A stretch of 64,000 nt of DNA from Symbiodinium natans (Eukaryota > Sar > Dinophyceae > Suessiales > Symbiodiniaceae): the NCBI GenBank assembly GCA_905221605.1, contig CAJNDS010002310.1, positions 191,001-255,000 on the forward strand, written 5' to 3'. This document shows positions 19,339 to 28,533 of the stretch, piece by piece; position 1 is the first letter of the stretch, and every line of letters begins with the position of its first letter. The position numbers were made by a program, and so were the translations under genes. Under the pieces are notes generated by a model. The model made no database searches. It was not told the origin of the DNA and saw nothing but the letters and a program-made list of their open reading frames with translations.

Positions 19339-22300
19339 CTAATTTGCTCTTTGCTTCTTCGCCTTCTCCTTCGCGATTGCCTCGTTCCTTTCATCTTCCT
19401 TCTCCTGTGCTTCCTTCTCCTCTTGTGCTTTCCTTTCCTGTGCTTCCTTCTCCTCCTGTGCTTTCCTCTCTTGTGCTTCCTTCTCTTCTTGGGCCTTCCT
19501 TTCTTGTGCTTCCTTCTCCTCTTGTGCCTTCTTCTCCTTTGCCTTCTTCTTCTCCTCTTGTGCTTTCCTTTCCTGTGCTTCCTTCTCCTCCTGTGCTTTC
19601 CTTTCCTGTGCTGCCTTCTCCTGGGCATCTTTCTCCTCCTGGGCCTTCTTTGCCTGCTCCTTTTGTCTCATTGCTTCGGCTTTCTTGTCTGTCTCCTCTT
19701 TCCTCTTTTGTCGTTCTGCTGCTTCAATCTTCTCCTCGTTGGCTTTCCTGATCTCTGCATTGATCTTGTCTTCCTCCTCTCTTCTTTGTTCTGCTGCTTC
19801 TAGTTCTTCTGCTTCTCTCTTTCTCTCCTCTGCTTCTTTCTTCATGTGCTTCGTGATCATGTCGTAGTCCTTCTTCAACTGCTCTCTCACCTCTTTGGCG
19901 TCTTGCTTGTAAACTTCTTTCTGCTTCTCTAGATCTTCTTTCTCTTTCTCCAGAGCTTTCCTCTCTGCTTCGGCTTCACTGTACTTCGCAACCACCTTCG
20001 CCTTCAAAGCAAATGCTTGGTCACGATCTTCTTCTGCTTCCTTCGCCTTTTCTTCTGCTTCTTCTCTCTTCAACTTTTCTTTCTCCAAGGCACGTTCTTG
20101 CTTCTCCATCTTCGCGATCAGCTCGTCGAACTTCTTCTTCACGGTCTCGTCGTCTTCGAGGACACCTTGCGAGCTCTTCTCTTTGTCTTCTTCTTCTTTC
20201 TTCTTTGTGACTTCACCTTCAGGCTTCTCTTCTTTGGGCTTCTCTTCTTTCTCACCCTTCTTCTCTTTCTTCTGGTTCACTGCCAAGTAGACAACGATCG
20301 TCACCAGGACAACAATCACAGCCATGCACACGGGCATCAACATCTCAAGCTCAGGCATGCTCGTGAAAACATGTGAAAACTTCATGCTGCTGTTGCTGCT
20401 GTGACCATGTAAAACTTCTTGTTCACCTTCTTGAAGTTCTTGAGGTGGCTCTTGAGCTGTAGAAAACGGACCAAACACAAAACTCATCAACTGCATGCAA
20501 AAATATCTTCGTGCTACAAAATCTCCTTCTTGCTGACCTGCAGATTCAACTGCAAAACCAAAAGCTGACAATAATGTCAAACCAAGTCTGTTTCCGGATA
20601 CCTTTGTCAATCTTCTGACTGTAGCTGTGCTCTCTGCGGCCATTCGTTCTTCACGACCGATTGCTTCTCGATCATCATGAACTTGAAGGATGTTCAAAAG
20701 TAGCTTCATTCTCGATGCGTTGAGGGGCTTGGTCCCTAAGTCGGCAGGGTTGAAAACAGTGCTCACTGCCTTCACGCTGCATAGGCCGTTTCTGGTAACT
20801 TCTTGCAACCAGAGCATTCTCGTTGCTAAGTGCTTGATACGACCAACACCTTGCCGGTGCACAATGCCACGCGCTGCACTGCTGTCTGTGTACGCCTTCA
20901 TTCGCGCTGCTTTGCCAGAAAGGAACTCTACGGCTTCTCGAATGCCAATTCCTTCTGCGACAGCACCAGTGAGTGCGTAGTACTCGGACTCGCCACTGGA
21001 AAGTGCCACAGTTTTCTGTGTTCTTGAGTAAGAAAACGCATACTGGCCGTCCAGGAAGATGACTCCTCCTGATACAGAGCTCCGGCTGCTCTTGTTGCCG
21101 GCCCAGTCGGCGTCAGAAAATACTTCGACCAGGTGACTGCCACTCTCGATGCTCTTCTCGTTCTCATTCTCGGAATCTTGCTCCAAATTCTTGCTTCTTT
21201 GCAAGGTTGCCGTTCCAGGTCTCCCTGTTGTGTAGCAAACCGCATAGCCTGCAGTCTTCTTCAGATACAACGCGCAATGCTCGAGCTCTTTCTGCTTCTT
21301 CTGCGTAGGAGCCTTCATTCCAGTTGCCAAATTTCGGACTGCATACTGGATGTCAGGACGATCTTGGGCAAGATATAGCAGTATACCGACACAACTTCGG
21401 TACACATTCTTCTTGTTCTCGTCCAGCTCTTTTGTCTCATCGGTGTTCTGCACATTTCCTGCTGCAGGGGTAGCTTTCTCTCTTCTCGATCCAAGGCGTA
21501 GCTTTTCAAGGAGCTTGGTGACATACTTGGTGTCAGGGCGGACAAACAACTTTCCGTCTTCATAGCTATACCTTCTCTTGAGAAAACGCACAGACTGCTT
21601 GGAAAATCCATTGCGATAATCTTCTTCTGTCAGAAAAGGTCCTTCTACTTGTAGCTTCACCTTCTTCGCTAAAGCTTCGAGGACGGGCTTCACCACTGCT
21701 GCTTTTCCTGCTATTTGAAGGTCATCGACATGTACGATGCAAACGGATACGACCTTGCCGTTCTTGATCAAGCGAAACAACGCTGGGTTCGCGACGCTTT
21801 TCTCATAGCCTTCTTGCTGCAAAAGTTCTGCGCAAAATTCGCTCCACAGAAGACTAGCATCTCTTTGTCCAGGAAGGACACGACCAAGACGCCAGCATTT
21901 GGCTTCCATTCCGTGTACTGCTTGACTTCCTTTTCCTCGTGGAATCTTGCAGTGTACAGGTCTCTTCTGGGGAACCTGCAAAAATGCATCTTTGATGTCA
22001 AGCGACCAAATACTCCATCGATTTGCCAATGCCAAAATTGGAATCAGCTTCGTCAACGACGGAGAGGTAGCTGGGCTGAAAACATCTTCTCGCTTCGAGT
22101 TGTTATACTCTCTTGCTACCAGCCTTGCTCTTCTCTGCCAGCATCTTCGTGGCTTCAGGGCTTCATGAGGAACTTCTTGTTGCCCTTCAGGGATCTCGTT
22201 CTCGCAGATGACGTTTTCTGACTCCCGAAATCTCCAGTCGAAAACCAGCTTTGTTGTCAACCAAACAACTTCTTTGCTCTCTTCTTGCTCCATGGGCACC

Positions 22301-25300
22301 TCTTCTATGACACCCATCTTTGTCAATCTGGAAACTTCTTTTCCTGCTGCGGCATCGTCAAAGATCTCGAGGTCTTCTTCTGCGAGTTGAGGAGGTCCTG
22401 CTTCCTCTGAGAAGAAACTTTCTGGAAGGACTTGAACTTCTTCTTGTTGCTCTTCATCGCTCCATTCATCTTCTGTCTCAAAGTCACCAGCTTCACTGCC
22501 TGCAAAGCAATCTTCTTCTTCGTCCGACCTTTCATCATTGTCGGGCATTCTTTCTGCTCTCATCACCGAAGACGATGCTCCAGGTCCAAACCTGGGAAGC
22601 TCAACTCTTGTTCTTGGGATCTTGCTTGGTGAACCAACACATTCGAAGTCTGGTCTGCTTTCTCGATCCATCTTTGCTTCTTCAGGAACTTCTTCTCTTC
22701 CATCTTCATGCTCGGAAACCATATCTGCAAGAGGATCATGCTCATCATGGACAAGTTCAAATTCTTGAAGCAGTTCTTCTGCATCTCTCCTTGCTTTCTC
22801 TTCATCACTTGTTGGAGGATCAGAGGCGGCTTCGTCTGCAACTTCATCTTCAAGGCTTTTTCGTTCTTCACCTGCTGCAACTGCTGGAAGAACAATCTGC
22901 GGAGAAACCAATCTTTTCTGAGGTAGTACTCGGCTGCCAAGTGTGTTGTTCTTGATCGACCAAGTGAAAACGTTCACGCTGCTGATGGCCTTCGCGTCGT
23001 AAGCTTCACCAACTGGTCTCGCACTTCTTGATGCGTGAATGCCATCGCTCTGGAAAGTAAGCCACATTCCAGATTCAGTCTTGCCGAGGAACACTCCGAA
23101 CGTCCACAAACGGTCACCTTTGCGCTTTGGTCTCAAGCGTTTCACCATAATCGTGCTTGCAAATGGTACGAGTTCTCCTCGATACGGTTGACCTGTCATG
23201 AATTCATACGGCGTCTTTCCTGTTGCTGAGGACCGATGAAAACGGTTGAGTAGCCACGCAGAGTGTCGCATTGCCCACGACATCAGTGGGTGTTCATGGC
23301 TAAGAGGAAGTTCTGTCTTCACTCTGACCTCATCCAGGATACAATTCGCATGCCTTCTGACTGTTTGGACTGCACGCTCGGCCAAACCATTGCTTTCGTG
23401 ATCATGGGGTACACTTGAAAGAAGTGTAGTGCTCAGGCCATGCGCTCCACGCATTTTCTGGAGTGCAATCTTCAAGCTTCTGCAAACACCTTCATTGTCT
23501 GCTTTCACATTGATTTCTGAGTACCCAAGCTGCAGTGTAGCTGTAGTCAACGCTTCGGTCATGTGCCTCAGCGCATCTGCGCCTCCTCTTCTTGCTACGG
23601 GCACGGCGACAAACCACTTGGACCATGCATCATTCGCGATTAGCGTGACCATGGGCTGCGCCTCAGAGCTGCTTGTTGAGGTGTACGCAAAGTCGAAACA
23701 GAGTGTTGACTTGCTGCTCTCTTCAGCGGGGGAGCGAGTCAATTCGCTCTTCCGATGCTGATTTTCTTTCGCCCGTGTGGCGACGCAATGCTCACACCAG
23801 CCAGCAAATGGCAGGTGCGTAAGGTTGTGTAGCATCACTTCCTGCTCATTGGGGCGTTCTTCGCGCTTCCTCATCAGCGGCGCGACCTGCGCTTCATACT
23901 GCCTGCGCCCGAGGGCTAGGCTGTCTGCCGCTTCGCGCTCCTGAGCTGCGCGAGACAAGCGCTTCAGCATCTGTTCTTTGCTGCCACTGCTTGGTACTTC
24001 AAATTCACGACAAAGTTGACGTAAAATCTGCGCGCTGCTATTCTTGCTGTACCCATAGCCATCGTAGGTGAACACAAGAGAATCTCGTTCAACTTCACCT
24101 CGAGGGGCTTCTTCCATCTGCACATCTTCTGGGAGGAAACTTTTCTTTTCTTCTTCAAGCTTCTGTCTCTTTGCCTCTTGCTCTTGTGCACTGTTTCTTC
24201 TATCTTCACGAACAGGTTCTTTGAGACGAAATCTGGTCTGACCATACCACGGCAAAGCGAATGCTTCTTCAGGAGGTTCTGTGTCTCTGCTCCAATCATC
24301 TTCGTCTTCATACAAATTCGTGGCATAGACACACTCGCCAATAGTGTATCTCCAGGACGTCAAATTCTCAATGTCCGTGGGCATTCCAGCTACGTTCTCA
24401 GGGTTGAACTTGTGGGTGCGCGGCGTGTTGTGGTACCGCACAAGTTCCGTACCAGCCTTCTCGATGCTCCACGTGTCGCTGGTTCTTGCTTCTTGTTCTT
24501 GGCGTTCATCTTTCTTCAAGGGGATACCCAAGACATTCAGCGGGATAACTCGTGATGACAATGCTGTCACCACTTCAAATTCCCCGCCTGCGCTGATATC
24601 CTCAAACGGGTCCATCTTCTGCGCATACTTCTTGCACACTTCAACGGCTTTCCATGTACCATCTTCTGTCTTGATCATCGTGCTTCTGTACGGAAAATCC
24701 TCCGTACGGTACATGTCCGTGGGATCTTTGTACTTCGACTGCGCCGGGGAGTAGTGCACAACTACAATGCTGTCTGTATCATGCCAGCCAGGTTCTTGCT
24801 TTCTTGCTGCGTCAGCTATGTGGGAGTTCAGCTGAATGACGGTGCGAACGTGTTCCTGCTCCAGGTTCACATAGGCTTCGCTCTCATGCCTCTTTCCTGC
24901 TTGCAAATAAGCATAAGTAGCCAGCGAGTTCTTGTGGTAGTGAACAGGGATGTCTGACATTCCGTCTGACAACATCAAGCCATCATCCTTCTTGACAATC
25001 TCCCAGCCATTCTTGAGTAGCTTTCCGACTGCCAACAAAGGATTGACCACATTCGCAACGATGAAGCATTCTTGCATCTTGACTGCTTCTTGCTTCGAGC
25101 TGAACATAGTCAAGTTGATTGCTCTCTTTCCTTTTACAGGAATCTTTCTTCCTTGTGCGTCTCTAATGCCTGAATCGTTCTTCTTCTTCACAGGCACTCC
25201 CTCTTTGCCAAGCCACAGAGGAATGAGGCTGACATCGGCGCCACTGTCCAAGATCACTTCTATCTTCTCATAGACAGGACTGCTCTCATAAAATGATTCT

Positions 25301-28300
25301 TGGACTGCACGGACACAAAGGTTGCAATCTTCTTCGTGCTCACAACCATCTTTCCACCACAACATCAAAGGATCATCTTCTTCTTGGTGCTCGTGTTCTT
25401 CTTCTTCTTGCTCTGCATCGCTAAGCTGAAATTCTTCAACACGTAGCACACGACCAAAATAGTCAATCTCAAGTTCTTCTTCTGCCTCCGTGTCGACTTC
25501 GAAAACTTCTGGATACTGTTGTGGAGGATCTCCAATGTGGATCATGGAGATTTGACGCACGGTCTTTGCTTGGTTCCTGCTGACGCTCGTCACGTTCGTG
25601 GTGCTTGACGTGCTTGGTGCTGCAGTAGAACTGGCTGCTGTGGTACTTTGCTGGTCGTCGTTCACGTTTCGAACATCACCAAAATCTCTCTGCTTCTGTC
25701 TGCATTGGGCTTCAAAGTGACCAGGCTTTCCACAGTAATGACAACACTGAGGACCAAAGCTTGCTTTTCCGCGTCCTTTTCCAAATCCACGACCAAATCC
25801 TTTTCCACGACCAAAACGACCGCGACCTCGACCACGACCTTTTCCTCTTCCTCGTCCTTTGGAGTTGTAGCCGTAGTCGTTGCCATACTTGCCTTTTCCT
25901 TTGGACTTTCCTTTCCTCCATTTTCCTTTGCCCTTTCCTTTGCCTTTGCTGAACTTTCCTTTTCCTTTTCCTTTGGATCTCCAGGGCCTTTTTCTATCAT
26001 CTTTGTTCACGTTGCTGACATCCATGTCTGCTTGTCCACCGTGGTCGTTGCCGGCGTTGATCAAGTCAGTTGTGGTCCAGCGCGTGTTTTGCTCATAGGA
26101 CAGGAGAAATTGACGAAGACTTGAATACTTTGTATCATCTCTCAAATTGAGCAACATGTGTTGTCGAAGTTGACCATCTTGCTGATTGAGGATAATTGAA
26201 ATCTTCAAATCATCTTGCACCACATCTCCTGATGCCTTTTCATACTGCTCGATTGCTTCTTCGAATGCAAGGATGTTCTCCATGGTGGTCTTCTTGTTTT
26301 CAAACTTGTACTTCGTGAGGGTAGTCAGCAAACGAAGACTTCTACCACGAGTGTAGGGTTCGTGTTCTTCGAGCAAAATTCTCCATGCTAAACCATTCTC
26401 CTCTGTAATCTGCTTGATCGTTCTCAATGGGCGACCTTTCGTGTACGAAGTGAGGATCGTGTAGAGCTTCTTGCTAACGGCTTTGTGCTCGTCACTCAAG
26501 GTGGAAAACTCAACAGCTTCACTTCTCTTTGCTTCAACGGCTTCAATTCTTGCTAACATCTCTGGGTCCAACGCTCCAATCCAGGTTCGCATCTTGTGTC
26601 TGAATTCACTCCAGCCTTCATGCTCTTCTTTGAAACTGCTTGGGTTGAACACGTCGGGGGTCTTGATCATCTTGTGCAACTCGACATCTCCCTTCTCTCT
26701 TCTCTTGTCTCTTTCTGCTTGTGCTTGTTCTCGTGCTTCTTGATGCTCACGAAAATCTCGATGCATTTGACCCATATTGTTGATCATGCTTGCTGCCTCG
26801 TGGACCGCTGTGCTCGTTCTTGTAGCCACTTGTAGCATGTTGTGAAACATTTCTCTCATCTCGCCTTCACTGGCTGCTGCTGCACTTTGAGCTGCTGTGC
26901 TTGCTTGCTGCTGCTGAGATGCTTGCTGCTGAACTGCGCTAACCAGGTCGTTTATCTGTTGGGTGTTCGTTGCTGTCTGCTGGGCCAAAGATTGCATTGC
27001 TTGCTCCATCTGAGCATTCATGGCTTCAGCTGCTTGCGTGTTTGTATACAGCAACACAATGAACATGAGCGTCTTCTTCTGAACACCACATGCATGAACT
27101 TCTTGATACCTGGCTCTCCTTGAAACTCTTCTCTTCAAACACTCTTTTCTTTTGCTTTGGATGGCACACATGTTGTACAGGCTGATCCAAGTAACCAAAC
27201 CAATCGGGGTGCACATCACGATCATCAACACGAAAATGATTTCCTTCTGCTTGTGAAACATGACTGAGATCTCAGGGGCGTAGCTCGACTCAAGGCTTCG
27301 AAGGAATCTTCTTGTACCTTCATACCATCTTTTCACCTCAATCTTCAAATTCGTGATGTCGAAGTTTCTTGATGCTTCAAATCCTGCGATCATGTACTTC
27401 ACAATCTCGAGGTTGTAGTCTTCTTCGTTGTCTTGATCTTCATAGCGTATTGGGGCTTCTTTGGTTTGACGACGCTGCAAACTGAAGGACATGAGCTCCA
27501 CATGTTCTGTCTCTTCTCTCTCTCTTCTCACATGCACATTCTTGCTGCTTCCACCAAGTGCATGAGTCGCATGCTGCACCTCGGCATGCTCATCCTCCAA
27601 GGCAATAGTCTTCAGGTCATCCTGGAGGGAAATCGAATTCCTGGGCAGCGGCTTTGACATAACGAGCTCTGCTTCATCTAGCAATATCTCTGTACTGCTT
27701 CTTGCTGCCTTTGCTTTCACATTCTTGATCATCAACAACCAACCTTCTGTTGTAACGAGCCCTGCACAAAGTAGAAGAACTGCACTGCAAAGGACTCTCA
27801 TCCAGAAACCACATCCAGTCATCTGGGTAAACCTCCTTCTCTTTACTTCTGTCTGCCCTTGAATGTAAACATAGCCATCTGGAAAGCAAACTCTACATCC
27901 AGGTGCACGTACGACTTGCGCCTGATCCGCACTGTCCAGGCCACGGCATTCTCGATGCTTGTGCACTGCTGTTCTTGACTTTGCAATGTAAACATCAGGC
28001 ATGAACTCTTCATGGGCGACAGTCTCGATCTCTCGCTCTTCAGTTGCAATCTCTCGCAAGAACGACCACGCCATTCCTGCTAAAATGCTGCTCATGAAAA
28101 CCAGCACTGCAAACAGGAACAATTCCTGCTGCCATCTTCCTGAACTCAAAGCGTCCAGGGCACCACTGCTTGCTGCAACTGTCTGCTCTGCCATATGCTG
28201 AAGGTTCTGGAGGTTGCTGGCACACACTTCTCGCACAGACATGAAAACCATCATGCTCCATGGAAAAATCTTCGTCCATCCAGCTTGCTGTAGCATCATC

Positions 28301-28353
28301 GCACCCTGACTCAGGTGCTCCGCTACCATGTTGAAAAACGTGGTAAACATCAT
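19339..28353 (-). CDS. Copia-A polyprotein, 3004 aa: membrane region, gag, protease, integrase, RT, RNase H, membrane anchor, coiled coil
   Basis: Residues about 77-99, 183-199 and 370-396 are hydrophobic membrane segments (424-440 is weaker). Between the first two lies HKHRECRGL...CRVCFP (131-157), a likely metal-binding module. A Gln-rich coiled coil (about 440-500) precedes the gag core (about 590-760). Next come a Lys/Gly-rich and Arg/Gly-rich basic tract and a CCHC knuckle (C871, C874, H879, C884). Protease: D1036-S-G-A-D. A SAP-like motif is near 1447-1466. Integrase: HNLTH...C-x2-C near 1508-1525, then D1554, D1619 and E1659 (NGLAER). RT has motif A LDIKDAFLQVP near 2118 and VDD at 2209-2211. 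RNase H has D2414, E2455 and D2490 and ends at ADLGTKPL. A membrane helix (2671-2691) and about 300 residues of charged coiled coil follow. All catalytic residues are present. The first ATG is inside the 5' LTR; M9 straddles the LTR edge. Confidence 0.93.
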   Translation of the reverse strand: MMFTTFFNMVAEHLSQGAMMLQQAGWTKIFPWSMMVFMSVREVCASNLQNLQHMAEQTVAASSGALDALSSGRWQQELFLFAVLVFMSSILAGMAWSFLREIATEEREIETVAHEEFMPDVYIAKSRTAVHKHRECRGLDSADQAQVVRAPGCRVCFPDGYVYIQGQTEVKRRRFTQMTGCGFWMRVLCSAVLLLCAGLVTTEGWLLMIKNVKAKAARSSTEILLDEAELVMSKPLPRNSISLQDDLKTIALEDEHAEVQHATHALGGSSKNVHVRREREETEHVELMSFSLQRRQTKEAPIRYEDQDNEEDYNLEIVKYMIAGFEASRNFDITNLKIEVKRWYEGTRRFLRSLESSYAPEISVMFHKQKEIIFVLMIVMCTPIGLVTWISLYNMCAIQSKRKECLKRRVSRRARYQEVHACGVQKKTLMFIVLLYTNTQAAEAMNAQMEQAMQSLAQQTATNTQQINDLVSAVQQQASQQQQASTAAQSAAAASEGEMREMFHNMLQVATRTSTAVHEAASMINNMGQMHRDFREHQEAREQAQAERDKRREKGDVELHKMIKTPDVFNPSSFKEEHEGWSEFRHKMRTWIGALDPEMLARIEAVEAKRSEAVEFSTLSDEHKAVSKKLYTILTSYTKGRPLRTIKQITEENGLAWRILLEEHEPYTRGRSLRLLTTLTKYKFENKKTTMENILAFEEAIEQYEKASGDVVQDDLKISIILNQQDGQLRQHMLLNLRDDTKYSSLRQFLLSYEQNTRWTTTDLINAGNDHGGQADMDVSNVNKDDRKRPWRSKGKGKGKFSKGKGKGKGKWRKGKSKGKGKYGNDYGYNSKGRGRGKGRGRGRGRFGRGKGFGRGFGKGRGKASFGPQCCHYCGKPGHFEAQCRQKQRDFGDVRNVNDDQQSTTAASSTAAPSTSSTTNVTSVSRNQAKTVRQISMIHIGDPPQQYPEVFEVDTEAEEELEIDYFGRVLRVEEFQLSDAEQEEEEHEHQEEDDPLMLWWKDGCEHEEDCNLCVRAVQESFYESSPVYEKIEVILDSGADVSLIPLWLGKEGVPVKKKNDSGIRDAQGRKIPVKGKRAINLTMFSSKQEAVKMQECFIVANVVNPLLAVGKLLKNGWEIVKKDDGLMLSDGMSDIPVHYHKNSLATYAYLQAGKRHESEAYVNLEQEHVRTVIQLNSHIADAARKQEPGWHDTDSIVVVHYSPAQSKYKDPTDMYRTEDFPYRSTMIKTEDGTWKAVEVCKKYAQKMDPFEDISAGGEFEVVTALSSRVIPLNVLGIPLKKDERQEQEARTSDTWSIEKAGTELVRYHNTPRTHKFNPENVAGMPTDIENLTSWRYTIGECVYATNLYEDEDDWSRDTEPPEEAFALPWYGQTRFRLKEPVREDRRNSAQEQEAKRQKLEEEKKSFLPEDVQMEEAPRGEVERDSLVFTYDGYGYSKNSSAQILRQLCREFEVPSSGSKEQMLKRLSRAAQEREAADSLALGRRQYEAQVAPLMRKREERPNEQEVMLHNLTHLPFAGWCEHCVATRAKENQHRKSELTRSPAEESSKSTLCFDFAYTSTSSSEAQPMVTLIANDAWSKWFVAVPVARRGGADALRHMTEALTTATLQLGYSEINVKADNEGVCRSLKIALQKMRGAHGLSTTLLSSVPHDHESNGLAERAVQTVRRHANCILDEVRVKTELPLSHEHPLMSWAMRHSAWLLNRFHRSSATGKTPYEFMTGQPYRGELVPFASTIMVKRLRPKRKGDRLWTFGVFLGKTESGMWLTFQSDGIHASRSARPVGEAYDAKAISSVNVFTWSIKNNTLGSRVLPQKRLVSPQIVLPAVAAGEERKSLEDEVADEAASDPPTSDEEKARRDAEELLQEFELVHDEHDPLADMVSEHEDGREEVPEEAKMDRESRPDFECVGSPSKIPRTRVELPRFGPGASSSVMRAERMPDNDERSDEEEDCFAGSEAGDFETEDEWSDEEQQEEVQVLPESFFSEEAGPPQLAEEDLEIFDDAAAGKEVSRLTKMGVIEEVPMEQEESKEVVWLTTKLVFDWRFRESENVICENEIPEGQQEVPHEALKPRRCWQRRARLVAREYNNSKREDVFSPATSPSLTKLIPILALANRWSIWSLDIKDAFLQVPQKRPVHCKIPRGKGSQAVHGMEAKCWRLGRVLPGQRDASLLWSEFCAELLQQEGYEKSVANPALFRLIKNGKVVSVCIVHVDDLQIAGKAAVVKPVLEALAKKVKLQVEGPFLTEEDYRNGFSKQSVRFLKRRYSYEDGKLFVRPDTKYVTKLLEKLRLGSRREKATPAAGNVQNTDETKELDENKKNVYRSCVGILLYLAQDRPDIQYAVRNLATGMKAPTQKKQKELEHCALYLKKTAGYAVCYTTGRPGTATLQRSKNLEQDSENENEKSIESGSHLVEVFSDADWAGNKSSRSSVSGGVIFLDGQYAFSYSRTQKTVALSSGESEYYALTGAVAEGIGIREAVEFLSGKAARMKAYTDSSAARGIVHRQGVGRIKHLATRMLWLQEVTRNGLCSVKAVSTVFNPADLGTKPLNASRMKLLLNILQVHDDREAIGREERMAAESTATVRRLTKVSGNRLGLTLLSAFGFAVESAGQQEGDFVARRYFCMQLMSFVFGPFSTAQEPPQELQEGEQEVLHGHSSNSSMKFSHVFTSMPELEMLMPVCMAVIVVLVTIVVYLAVNQKKEKKGEKEEKPKEEKPEGEVTKKKEEEDKEKSSQGVLEDDETVKKKFDELIAKMEKQERALEKEKLKREEAEEKAKEAEEDRDQAFALKAKVVAKYSEAEAERKALEKEKEDLEKQKEVYKQDAKEVREQLKKDYDMITKHMKKEAEERKREAEELEAAEQRREEEDKINAEIRKANEEKIEAAERQKRKEETDKKAEAMRQKEQAKKAQEEKDAQEKAAQERKAQEEKEAQERKAQEEKKKAKEKKAQEEKEAQERKAQEEKEAQERKAQEEKEAQERKAQEEKEAQEKEDERNEAIAKEKAKKQRAN
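19395..19625 (-). repeat. 33-bp tandem repeat coding the 11-residue unit AQERKAQEEKE
   Basis: On the plus strand, units such as TTCCTTCTCCTCTTGTGC recur about every 33 bases, coding successive AQERKAQEEKE units near the C-terminus of the large ORF. Eleven residues make three helical turns, so copy-number change would lengthen the coiled coil without breaking the frame. Confidence 0.75.
28316..28328 (-). other. Copia-A primer-binding site (initiator-tRNA-Met type)
   Basis: On the minus strand the bases directly after the 5' LTR read TGGTAGCGGAGCA. The 3' end of a typical animal-type initiator tRNA-Met would pair with TGGTAGCAGAG, one mismatch from this. There is no gap to the LTR. The site lies inside the polyprotein ORF and is translated. 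Confidence 0.75.
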
Positions 28354-28528
28354 GGCTCACTTTTCCTACCACGCTCTAAAGGCAAAACAACTTTTCTCGC
28401 TTTCGACTCTTGAGCCTAAGCCTCCGGTGTCAAACTCGTTCTGCTCAGACTCAACATGCCTTAGGGCATTTGGTGTCTTTCCTACTGCACCCATTCACTG
28501 TACCTGGATACATGCTGTACACTTAACA
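28329..28528 (-). repeat. Copia-A 5' LTR (200 bp)
   Basis: Identical to 17648-17847. In the element's orientation this is the 5' LTR. The last 25 bases contain the in-frame start codons of the polyprotein. Confidence 0.95.
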
Positions 28529-28533
28529 CAAGC
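28529..28533 (+). repeat. Right target-site duplication of copia-A (CAAGC)
   Basis: A perfect match to 17643-17647. LINE-A copy 2 resumes directly after it with AATGTTCAGC, which matches copy 1 at 11409. Confidence 0.9.

Larger units (their letters stand above)
17648..28528 (-). mobile_element. Copia-A: complete Ty1/copia LTR retrotransposon, 10,881 bp
   Basis: The element has two 200-bp LTRs that are identical at every base I compared, ends TGTT...AACA, a 5-bp TSD, a PBS and a PPT. Domain order is gag, protease, integrase, RT, RNase H; integrase before RT defines the Ty1/copia type. It is inserted in LINE-A copy 2 on the opposite strand. Identical LTRs and a 3004-codon open frame point to a recent, possibly still mobile insertion. 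It is about twice the length of a typical copia element (about 5 kb) because of large N- and C-terminal additions. Confidence 0.95.

Noticed and set aside
18249-20376. Several long plus-strand frames rich in Leu, Ser, Pro and Phe
   Set aside because: They are the reverse complement of the Lys/Glu-rich coiled coil of copia-A on the minus strand.
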